This document shows, piece after piece, positions 1-6,423 of a DNA stretch of 8,422 nt. The first letter of the stretch is position 1, and every line of letters begins with the position of its first letter. A program made the translations under genes and the position numbers. The notes below the pieces were generated by a model. That model was given only the letters and a program-made list of their open reading frames with translations, was not told where the DNA came from and did no database searches. Source of the DNA: Bdellovibrionales bacterium (GTDB taxonomy: Bacteria > Bdellovibrionota_G > JALEGL01 > JAGRAY01); assembly GCA_020434375.1 (NCBI GenBank), contig JAGRAY010000071.1, forward strand, positions 1 to 8,422, read 5' to 3'.

Positions 1-636
1 TAAAAGAAACGTGAACTCAGAGTTGGGAGCATGCGGTACAATAAGTTTTGCAAATATTTTGAATACAAGTGGCAACAAAATTATCATTAAACCAAGTACC
101 GCAATAGAAATAGCCATTTGCTGCCAACTCACAGATTGAAGACAAATCATCAAGGCACCCAGTGCAACGAATTCCGTTGAGACAGCTTTTACTTTGATCC
201 AAAAGTTAATCTGAGGAGAAAACCCAAACGTTTTGAGAGAGTCCAAAATAAACCCTGTAGATGGTGTCACCAGTGCCAAGGCCACCAGTACTGCAGGGCG
301 TGCATCCAGATCAAGGCCGTATCGAACCAAGATTGTCGCGCCCATTACCACAACCAGCCCAATAAACGTATGTTGAAGTAAAATATTCTTTTCACGACGA
401 AGTTCATGGAGATTAGCGTCGAGTCCAGCAAACAAAAAAAGTGCAACAATGCCGAAGGTGGAAAAAAACTTTAAGGTGACATCACTGACAAAGACCTCTG
501 GCATAAAAATGGCGGAGATCGTGCCTAGCAAAAAACTGGTAATCGCTGCTGGCAAGCGAAATCGCTGAAGAACTTTCGGAATCACAAAAAGCCCGAAAAG
601 AATGATCATATAAAATATTTCAACTTTATTACTCAT
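1..636 (-). CDS. Cation:proton antiporter, CPA2/Kef-like membrane domain (3'-truncated by window edge)
   Basis: The gene is open at the left edge, so only the first 212 residues are seen. It probably exchanges monovalent cations (Na+ or K+) for protons across the inner membrane. The protein is strongly hydrophobic, with helices around residues 8-20, 30-46, 58-71, 88-104, 115-133, 152-168 and 173-196. CPA2-like landmarks are the LPAAITSFLLG stretch (28-38), FAGLDANLHELRRE (69-82) and the discontinuous-helix motif TPSTGFILDSL (124-134). The usual acidic ion-binding position (QD/ND in relatives) appears to be Glu155 in the STEFVALGAL segment. The ATG at 636 is chosen because an in-frame TGA lies three codons upstream; the Shine-Dalgarno is weak (a GAG about 5 nt upstream). 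A terminator ends the preceding operon, so this gene probably has its own promoter. Only a poor candidate is visible, a TATGGT at 654-659. Any C-terminal TrkA-N or other regulatory domain lies outside the window. The family is confident; the transported ion is not known. Confidence 0.85.
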   Translation of the reverse strand, partial: MSNKVEIFYMIILFGLFVIPKVLQRFRLPAAITSFLLGTISAIFMPEVFVSDVTLKFFSTFGIVALFLFAGLDANLHELRREKNILLQHTFIGLVVVMGATILVRYGLDLDARPAVLVALALVTPSTGFILDSLKTFGFSPQINFWIKVKAVSTEFVALGALMICLQSVSWQQMAISIAVLGLMIILLPLVFKIFAKLIVPHAPNSEFTFLL

Positions 637-745
637 TCGTGCTCACGGAGCCTACCATAAAACCCATCCAAAGAAATCAATACCGCACAAAATAATGATG
701 TAAAAACCCTGCAAACAGGATGTATTCGGTAATAATATTAATACA
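637..745. other. Intergenic gap between trehalose operon and antiporter gene
   Basis: This 109-bp gap holds the terminator at 702-721 and an imperfectly placed inverted repeat, TGTATT/AATACA, with arms at 721-726 and 740-745 and a 13-nt AT-rich spacer. It must also hold the antiporter promoter. The only candidate seen on the minus strand is TTGATT (680-675), a 15-nt spacer and TATGGT (659-654), which is too weak to call as a separate promoter. Confidence 0.5.
702..721 (-). terminator. Rho-independent terminator downstream of the trehalose operon
   Basis: On the minus strand, ATCCTG - TTTG - CAGGGT forms a 6-bp stem (one T-G wobble) with a 4-nt loop, followed at once by a run of T residues. 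It lies about 25 nt after the TAA of the TPS/TPP gene and about 65 nt before the antiporter start, exactly where an operon end is expected. The stem is short, so efficiency may be moderate. Confidence 0.65.
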
Positions 746-2971
746 TTACTGCCATCTAGAGATTTCTTCCAATAAATCTACAAGCTCCAAAGAACTTTTC
801 AGATAATAGTTTGCTTTCGTATCTGCATACTGGCCTATCTTACAGGACCACGCACCAGAAGGGAGTACTTCAAACATATCTTCATCTGTTCGATCGTCAC
901 CAGCACATAATACGAAGCTAGATTCCATCGCGTTTCTCTCGAACAATTCTCTAACCCACGACCCTTTATCGACGCCATGAGGTCTAATTTCTACTATTTT
1001 ATTTCCTCCGACGACAGAAACAGGCAAGTTCGCTAAAATTTGCTCAAGATGCAGTGATAGTTCTAGTGCTTGCCATTTTCCAAATTGCTCTTCCGTCTGC
1101 CTATAATGCCATACCAGTGCCGACTTCTTTTTTTCAACAAATGACCCTGGAACGTGTTTCGCATGTTGAATTAATATTTTCTCAACCATGGGCATCCAAT
1201 CAAGCGATACACTTTGTCTCTGTGTCCATTCTCGGGATCCATAATATTTTGTCATAAGACCATGTTCTGCCGCCAAACCAATATTTAAATGTCCAAACCA
1301 TTGATCCAAATCAATTTCTGAACGACCAGAAATAATATAAATCTGATTTTGTGATCGCTCAGAAATTGACTCCATAATTTTTAAAAGTCTCACTGTCGGT
1401 TTGGCGTCTTCAGGTTCTTTGTAGAAGGGAACCAATGTTCCATCATAGTCTAGCAACAACAGGCGATGTTTTTTACTCTCAAACTCCTTCTTAAGAGCCA
1501 AGAAGTCGACCATTAAATCTGTCGGTGCTTTAATAGTTTTCCAGTCTTCAGATCCCAAATCTCTTATGAATCGATTGGCCCATCCTATAGACGGAAAATC
1601 ATTTACATAAGTGTAGTTTTGAAGAGCACGCGCTCCTTTTTCGGTTTCGTTCATCGTCAATGCGTGATGCATGGCTTCTGCAGTTTGCTTTGCATCCCAA
1701 GGATTAATAACAATGGCACCTCCAAGTGACTGAGCAGCTCCGGCAAATTCACTCATAATAAGAACACCGTGGCGATCTTTCTGGCATGCAACATATTCCA
1801 GACTCACCAAATTCATACCATCTCTAATTGAAGTTACGAGCATTGCATCAGCTTGTTCATATAAAGCACACATTTCTTCAAACGATACATCATGCGCAAT
1901 ATACTGAATTGGACTATATTCTGCATCTCCAAATCTTCCATTGATACGCCCAACCAATTCGTCTACTTCTGCTTTGATTTGACGATACTCTTTAACTTTC
2001 ATTCGAGAAGGTACGGCTACTTGAATCAAAATGACCTTCTTCTGCCATTCTGGATATTTATCTAAAAAAATTTCAAATGCCTTTAGCTTGAGTGGCAGTC
2101 CCTTGGTATAATCAATTCGGTCCACACCTAACAATACTCTTAGATCTTTATATCGTTCTCGTATCGATAACCGAAATGTATCCAGCACAGGATCTTTTAG
2201 GATATCTCGAAATTGTCGAATATTGATGCCTATAGGATAGCTTCCATAAAATATTGTTCTTCCATTATAATGAATCTCTGTTGGCGTTAGTTCAACACCC
2301 AAAACTCTCAAACAACTACTTGCAAAATGCCTAGCATAGTCAACTGTATGAAATCCGATTAAATCACTCCCTAGAATACCTTCTAAAATATCTTTCCTCA
2401 CTGGCAATAGTCGATAGATCTCCGAGGACGGAAACGGAATATGAAGAAAAAATCCTATTCGTAAATCTGGACGTGCATCTTTCAAAAGTTTAGGCAACAA
2501 AAATAAATGATAATCGTGAATCCACACCTTAGCGTTTTGATGACACTGTGAAATCAATTGTTGAGCAAACTGTTCATTCACTTTTTTAAATTCGTCCCAA
2601 TAAGGCAAATCAAAATCTACTCGACCCGGCAAATAATGAAACAAAGGCCACAAAACTGAATTACAAAATCCATCATAGAATTGCTTAATTTGATGCTCCT
2701 CCAAAAACACGGGAATATGATCTAGAGGATTGAGTAGTGATGAAATTTTCTCTTCATCACCTTTTTCAACGCTGACTCCTGGCCAACCAAACCAAGAAAA
2801 TTTTATTTCTGACTTAATACCTTCGAGCGCAGAGGCTAGGCCTCCCGTCGTCGCCCGCACATCCCAGTGATCTACTTTTTTTTCTACCTGTACTGGCAAT
2901 CGATTGGACACCACATATAGATCTTCATCTTTCACACACTTATACGTGTCTGATTTATAACCGCGTGTCAA
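746..2971 (-). CDS. otsA/otsB: Bifunctional trehalose-6-phosphate synthase / trehalose-6-phosphate phosphatase (OtsA-OtsB fusion)
   Basis: This 741-residue cytosolic fusion carries out both steps of the OtsAB pathway: UDP-glucose plus glucose-6-phosphate gives trehalose-6-phosphate, which is then dephosphorylated to trehalose. Residues about 17-475 are a GT20 synthase with VSNRLPV (21-27), GGLASAL (43-49), VLWPLFHY (106-113), HDYHL (152-156), HIPFP (177-181), DRIDYTKG (284-291) and RDGMNL (383-388). These cover the known sugar-phosphate and nucleotide-sugar contacts. Residues about 500-740 are a HAD-type phosphatase with LDYDGTL (507-513; nucleophile Asp508, acid/base Asp510), SGR (548-550), AEHG (568-571), EKKKS (613-617) and GDDRTDEDMF (691-700). 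Both halves look catalytically intact. The start is a TTG at 2971, two codons after and in the same frame as the GH15 stop, with a GGGG directly abutting it and no properly spaced Shine-Dalgarno; GTG at codon 13 (2935) is the alternative. Translation is probably coupled to the upstream gene. It is the last gene of the operon and is followed by a terminator. Confidence 0.96.
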   Translation of the reverse strand: MTRGYKSDTYKCVKDEDLYVVSNRLPVQVEKKVDHWDVRATTGGLASALEGIKSEIKFSWFGWPGVSVEKGDEEKISSLLNPLDHIPVFLEEHQIKQFYDGFCNSVLWPLFHYLPGRVDFDLPYWDEFKKVNEQFAQQLISQCHQNAKVWIHDYHLFLLPKLLKDARPDLRIGFFLHIPFPSSEIYRLLPVRKDILEGILGSDLIGFHTVDYARHFASSCLRVLGVELTPTEIHYNGRTIFYGSYPIGINIRQFRDILKDPVLDTFRLSIRERYKDLRVLLGVDRIDYTKGLPLKLKAFEIFLDKYPEWQKKVILIQVAVPSRMKVKEYRQIKAEVDELVGRINGRFGDAEYSPIQYIAHDVSFEEMCALYEQADAMLVTSIRDGMNLVSLEYVACQKDRHGVLIMSEFAGAAQSLGGAIVINPWDAKQTAEAMHHALTMNETEKGARALQNYTYVNDFPSIGWANRFIRDLGSEDWKTIKAPTDLMVDFLALKKEFESKKHRLLLLDYDGTLVPFYKEPEDAKPTVRLLKIMESISERSQNQIYIISGRSEIDLDQWFGHLNIGLAAEHGLMTKYYGSREWTQRQSVSLDWMPMVEKILIQHAKHVPGSFVEKKKSALVWHYRQTEEQFGKWQALELSLHLEQILANLPVSVVGGNKIVEIRPHGVDKGSWVRELFERNAMESSFVLCAGDDRTDEDMFEVLPSGAWSCKIGQYADTKANYYLKSSLELVDLLEEISRWQ

Positions 2972-2977
2972 CCCCGA

Positions 2978-4777
2978 TTAAGACCACGCACGAAATGAGC
3001 CTTCTTGAGCATCTTTTAATTCGCCAATCGTGATCGCAGCGTTAATAAGGCCAACATGTGTGTATGCTTGAGGGAAGTTACCCAAATGCTCTCCTGTTGT
3101 GGGGTCAATATCTTCAGCGAAAAGACCCACTGGATTGGCAAAGCTGACTAATTTTTCGAATAGCTCAATAGCTTTCTCTAACTCCCCCATCATTGCCAAG
3201 GCCTCTACCCACCAGAAGGAACAAATCAAAAATGCAGATGTGGTTTGGCCAAAATCATCCGCGTGTGCATATCTTAACAAAAGACCATTCCGGCCAAGAA
3301 TTTTTTCGTACGCTCGAACAGTGGATACAAACCGTGGATCTTTCGCATCAATAAAACCTATAGTTGGAAGCAATAAGTTGGAAGCATCTGCAAACTCCCC
3401 GTCGAGCGCTTGTGTAAAAAACTTCTTATTTTCGTTGTATCCGCGTTGAAGAATATCAGCCTTCTTTTTCTCAGCCCATTGCTCCCATCGTTCAGCAAAG
3501 CCTGCTTTGTTAAAAAATTTTGCAAGACGTGCGCCACGATACCCCGCAACCCAACACATGACTTTTGAAAACGTGTAGTGTTTCAATTGAGTCCTATATT
3601 CCCATAATCCGGTATCTACTTTTTCCGAAGCTACTATCGCTTGTTCAACCAGCTTCTCTATGAGATTCCAAGAGACAGCATCCGGCTTGAAAACAACTCT
3701 TGGATCCGTTAAAATCGTTTCTAGACAAAGAATCATCTCACCCATGAGATCATGCTGCTCTTGCCTGTAAGCATCATTGCCAATTCGAACCGGCTTAACG
3801 CCACCAAAGCCTTCTAAGTGTTCTAATGTTTTTTCTTCTAGCTTTCTTTCACCACCAATACCGTAAACAGGTTGTAAAGTATCTTGATTCGAAGCTACGC
3901 TTACCAAAAAACGAAGAAAAGCCTCACCTTCTTCAAAATGCCCAATTCTTCTTAAGGCTTCCACAGAAAATGCTGCGTCACGTAGCCAGCAATATCGATA
4001 ATCCCATGTTCTTTCTGTGTCAAGAGCCTCTGGGATGCTCGTAGTTCCTGATGCAATGATTGCTCCAGTATCTTGGAAAGCGTGGAGTTTTAGACATAGT
4101 GCAGACCTTAAAACATGCTTTGCCGCAAACGAAGGAAGAGCACAATTTTTAGCCCACATTCGCCAACCTGCGACGGTCAGATTCAAAGATTTTTGAACTC
4201 TTGCAATGGAATCTAGACGGGATATTTTTTGGCTACTAAACACCATAAAATATGGCTGATCCACTCTAAAGCCTTGTTGATTCAAAACATACGATACGGG
4301 AATATTGGTTCTAAAAAAATAGTCCATCGACTCAGATTGTATTTCAAGGCCCTCGCTGATCTGAATGTACTTGGGCGCTTCCCGACCATAATTTGGTCTA
4401 GGGTCAAATAAAATGTTAACTATCGGTGCACCTTCTATGGGTCGAATCAGGCGACAAACCTCAGGATGAGTCTTTACCGACAAACCCTCAGGTATTCTGG
4501 GAGCAAAATCCAATATCTCAAACGAACCATCTAGAGTCTTGATTTCTGTTCTTAGTACATTTGTATTTTCCAAGTACAGCATTGATGATCCTATCATTTT
4601 AGATAAACTCAAAATCTTCCAACATCCACCTTTCGTTGAATCTAAGAGGCTCGCAAAAACGGATGGGCTATCAAAACGAGGCATACACAACCACTGAATT
4701 TCTGTATCCGGTGAAATCAGTGACATGATTTGACCATTCCCGATAAGACCATGGTTTAAGGTAGGAATATGTTTCAT
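2978..4777 (-). CDS. Glycoside hydrolase family 15 protein, probable cytosolic trehalase (glucoamylase-like)
   Basis: This 599-residue enzyme probably hydrolyses trehalose (or another small alpha-glucoside) to glucose with inversion. Residues 5-90 form the trehalase-like N-terminal beta domain, with LNHGLIGNGQIMSLIS and WLCMPRFDSPSVFASLLD. Residues about 215-590 are the GH15 (alpha/alpha)6 barrel with RTWDYRYCWLRDAAF (256-270) and IGNDAYRQEQHDLMGE (332-347). GLWEYR (390-395) carries the likely general acid Glu393, followed by SKVMCWVAGYRGARLA. GLFAEDIDP (551-559) carries the likely general base Glu555, followed by the hallmark GNFPQAYTHVGLI. No signal peptide is seen, so it should be cytoplasmic. 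Length and motifs are typical of bacterial GH15 proteins encoded beside trehalose synthases. The ATG abuts the TAG of the GNAT gene with zero gap, in the same frame and with no Shine-Dalgarno, so coupled translation is likely. The family is certain. The trehalase substrate is inferred from the neighbour; glucoamylase or another glucosidase activity remains possible. Confidence 0.92.
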   Translation of the reverse strand: MKHIPTLNHGLIGNGQIMSLISPDTEIQWLCMPRFDSPSVFASLLDSTKGGCWKILSLSKMIGSSMLYLENTNVLRTEIKTLDGSFEILDFAPRIPEGLSVKTHPEVCRLIRPIEGAPIVNILFDPRPNYGREAPKYIQISEGLEIQSESMDYFFRTNIPVSYVLNQQGFRVDQPYFMVFSSQKISRLDSIARVQKSLNLTVAGWRMWAKNCALPSFAAKHVLRSALCLKLHAFQDTGAIIASGTTSIPEALDTERTWDYRYCWLRDAAFSVEALRRIGHFEEGEAFLRFLVSVASNQDTLQPVYGIGGERKLEEKTLEHLEGFGGVKPVRIGNDAYRQEQHDLMGEMILCLETILTDPRVVFKPDAVSWNLIEKLVEQAIVASEKVDTGLWEYRTQLKHYTFSKVMCWVAGYRGARLAKFFNKAGFAERWEQWAEKKKADILQRGYNENKKFFTQALDGEFADASNLLLPTIGFIDAKDPRFVSTVRAYEKILGRNGLLLRYAHADDFGQTTSAFLICSFWWVEALAMMGELEKAIELFEKLVSFANPVGLFAEDIDPTTGEHLGNFPQAYTHVGLINAAITIGELKDAQEGSFRAWS

Positions 4778-5497
4778 CTATGAATTATTTTTAGACTTAG
4801 TTTGATTCTCAAGTTTCTTAAAAAACATTTCCTGATCATGAACATGACTCGCCGTAGACTCATCTGGATTAAGCCACTCTATAACGACTGCATATCCCAA
4901 ACTTTCAGGATCATTTTGTAAGTACTGAGGTACAATATCAATAATCTTAAAACCTTGTTTAAGTTGAAACGATACCGTGGGATCAAAAATTTCCTTTCGA
5001 ATAACCTTCAACACATAATGTTCTGGCGAAAGTTCCTTAGCATAAAGCGAATACCCTCTCAATCTTGCACCCGCTCGAATTCTTAGAAGGTTTAAATCTT
5101 GGGCAATCGCTCGCCTGGCGGCGTAAAGTTTTTTCCCTAAGCCTTTTCCCTGACAATCCGGTCTAATCATTATTTCTGCACCATAGAGCGTGCGACCCTC
5201 TTCTGGATCATGATTTGTGAAATAACCCTTATCGGTGAAATCTTTCCAGCTATCTTTAATATCGTAATCGTCCCATCGGACGATCAAACTTAAAGCTAAG
5301 CCCACGACAATGTTTTTCGTCTTGTCCAAGACAACAATTTGCCCTTCTGGGAAAACAGACAGCTGAGAATTAAGCTGATCGCTTCGCCAAGGTGAAATAA
5401 ACGGATAGACCTCACTGCAGGTTTCTTGAATTCCTTGAAAATCGGCCGTCTCAATATTTCTGATAATAAATTTGTCGTCTTCAAAAAACTTTTTCAT
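4778..5497 (-). CDS. GNAT-family N-acetyltransferase, YhcX N-terminal-domain-like
   Basis: This 239-residue protein has a Gcn5-related acyl-CoA transferase fold. Residues 8-20 form the first strand (FIIRNIETADF). The acetyl-CoA pyrophosphate-binding motif A is IRPDCQGKGLGKKLYAARR (111-129), with the Q-x-x-G-x-G signature at 116-121. A basic, substrate-side segment RIRAGARLRGYSLYAKELSPEHY (139-161, quoted in part) and the C-terminal SFQLKQGFKIIDIVPQY (176-192) resemble the GNAT half of GNAT/carbon-nitrogen hydrolase fusions. The tail after about residue 212 is hydrophilic and lysine-rich. The start ATG overlaps the TGA of the nitrilase gene by 4 bp (ATGA), a strong sign of translational coupling and of the two products acting together. 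The stop TAG directly touches the GH15 ATG. The acceptor substrate is unknown; the partner suggests an amine or amide metabolite. Family call is strong, function inferred. Confidence 0.88.
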   Translation of the reverse strand: MKKFFEDDKFIIRNIETADFQGIQETCSEVYPFISPWRSDQLNSQLSVFPEGQIVVLDKTKNIVVGLALSLIVRWDDYDIKDSWKDFTDKGYFTNHDPEEGRTLYGAEIMIRPDCQGKGLGKKLYAARRAIAQDLNLLRIRAGARLRGYSLYAKELSPEHYVLKVIRKEIFDPTVSFQLKQGFKIIDIVPQYLQNDPESLGYAVVIEWLNPDESTASHVHDQEMFFKKLENQTKSKNNS

Positions 5498-6381
5498 AAC
5501 TTAACTTCTTGCGTTACACCAATAAGCTCTGATGTTTTATGGCTATCTCTGAGAGGCAGCACGGTTCCACGTTGCCGACTTTCGTCAATCATATCTATAT
5601 TTATTTCTCCAATAACCATCGACTCTTGATTAGGTAGACCTTCCGCTAAAATACCATCTCGAGAAAACACAAAATCGCATGGATTCAATATAGAAGCTTG
5701 ACCATAATTGAGCGATACGGCAGGCACCATAGGAAGCGATCCAACCGTTGCTGAGTGAATGACATACATTTGATTCTCAATAGCTCTGGCTTGAGCACAA
5801 TACCTAACTCTCAAAAAACCTTGTCGATCATCGGTGCAACTTGGTGTCACCAAAAATTGAGCACCCATTTTAGCTGCGACCCGAGCAATCTCTGGGAACT
5901 CCACATCGTAGCATATAGCGATGCTAAATTTTCCAAAATCTGTTTCAAAAACCTTTAAAGTTTTTCCAGATGAAACAAACCACTCTTCGTCTTCAAAGCG
6001 CGTCATATGAAGTTTTGATTGATAGTCCAATTTACCTGAGGGGCCAAAAACATAACTGCGATTAAATACTTTATCACTCTTAGCATCATAAGAAGGAATA
6101 GTGCCCCCGACAATATACAGCTGATATTTCTTAGCCAAATCACCCATGAATTCGACGAAACGAGACTCCTCCCCAGACAGATCTCGAATTTGCTGAGCAA
6201 TAGGCCTCTTGACGTCTCCCAATGTTAATAACTGAGTTGTAAAATACTCTGGAAAGACAAGCAAACGAGCTTTGTAATCCTTTGCTGTTTCAACCAAGGA
6301 TCGCACTTGCTCTACAAAATCATCAAAAGACTTTACCGGACGAATATAATATTGAAGGGATACTACTCTAACTCTATTCAT
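5494..6381 (-). CDS. Carbon-nitrogen hydrolase (nitrilase superfamily), YhcX C-terminal-domain-like
   Basis: This 295-residue enzyme probably hydrolyses a small amide (C-N bond) in the cytosol. The full Glu-Lys-Cys triad is visible: Glu45 in LVFPEYFTTQ, Lys123 in YQSKLHMTRFE and Cys157 in SIAICYDVEFPE. The N-terminus RVRVVSLQYYIRPVKSFDDF and the FPEYFTTQLL block look like the nitrilase half of bacterial GNAT-nitrilase fusion proteins (B. subtilis YhcX type), not like omega-amidase, NAD synthetase or Lnt branches. I chose the ATG at 6381. The frame extends to a TTG at 6417, but the extra 12 residues are not family-like and would overlap the promoter at 6389-6417. The gene is first in a four-gene operon, overlaps the GNAT gene by 4 bp, and is divergent from arginase. 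The substrate is unknown; N-carbamoyl or N-acetylated amine derivatives are plausible, without direct evidence. Confidence 0.9.
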   Translation of the reverse strand: MNRVRVVSLQYYIRPVKSFDDFVEQVRSLVETAKDYKARLLVFPEYFTTQLLTLGDVKRPIAQQIRDLSGEESRFVEFMGDLAKKYQLYIVGGTIPSYDAKSDKVFNRSYVFGPSGKLDYQSKLHMTRFEDEEWFVSSGKTLKVFETDFGKFSIAICYDVEFPEIARVAAKMGAQFLVTPSCTDDRQGFLRVRYCAQARAIENQMYVIHSATVGSLPMVPAVSLNYGQASILNPCDFVFSRDGILAEGLPNQESMVIGEINIDMIDESRQRGTVLPLRDSHKTSELIGVTQEVKL

Positions 6382-6399
6382 ACACCGCTTTATAGTGTA
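6381..6399. promoter_or_regulatory. Small dyad in the divergent control region (candidate operator)
   Basis: TACAC (6381-6385) and GTGTA (6395-6399) form a perfect 5-bp inverted repeat with a 9-nt spacer, centred on 6390. It covers the minus-strand -10 hexamer and a plus-strand TATAGT (6391-6396) that could serve as the arginase -10. A regulator bound here could control both directions. Arms this short can occur by chance. Confidence 0.25.
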
Positions 6400-6417
6400 A
6401 TTTACAAATAAGGACAA
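6389..6417 (-). promoter_or_regulatory. Candidate sigma-70 promoter of the nitrilase-GNAT-GH15-TPS/TPP operon
   Basis: On the minus strand a -35 TTGTCC (6417-6412), a 17-nt spacer and a -10 TATAAA (6394-6389) match the vegetative consensus at 4/6 and 5/6 positions with ideal spacing. The expected transcription start, about 7 nt past the -10, falls at 6383-6381, on or beside the nitrilase ATG, so the mRNA would be leaderless. This also argues against the longer TTG-started frame. Confidence 0.5.
6410..6414 (+). promoter_or_regulatory. Shine-Dalgarno site of arginase gene
   Basis: AAGGA lies 9 nt before the arginase ATG at 6424. It is the clearest ribosome binding site in the window and fixes this start; several operon genes on the other strand lack any such site. 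Confidence 0.7.
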
Positions 6418-6423
6418 TAAGAC

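Noticed and set aside
1054..1257. Plus-strand 67-codon hydrophobic frame inside TPS/TPP
   Set aside because: It is fully antisense to the conserved phosphatase domain, has no convincing start signals and resembles no family.
2939..2971. TTGACA at the TPS/TPP start as an internal -35 box
   Set aside because: The nearest -10-like sequences (TATAAA, TATAAG) lie at about 6 nt and 21 nt, outside workable spacing, and the site is within a tightly coupled operon.
3099..3449. Plus-strand 116-codon frame inside the GH15 gene
   Set aside because: It mirrors the conserved GH15 C-terminal region, including the catalytic-base segment, and has no ribosome binding site.
6382..6417. N-terminal extension of the nitrilase gene to a TTG at 6417
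   Set aside because: The added 12 residues are not family-like, there is no ribosome binding site, and the segment coincides with a good promoter for the gene.
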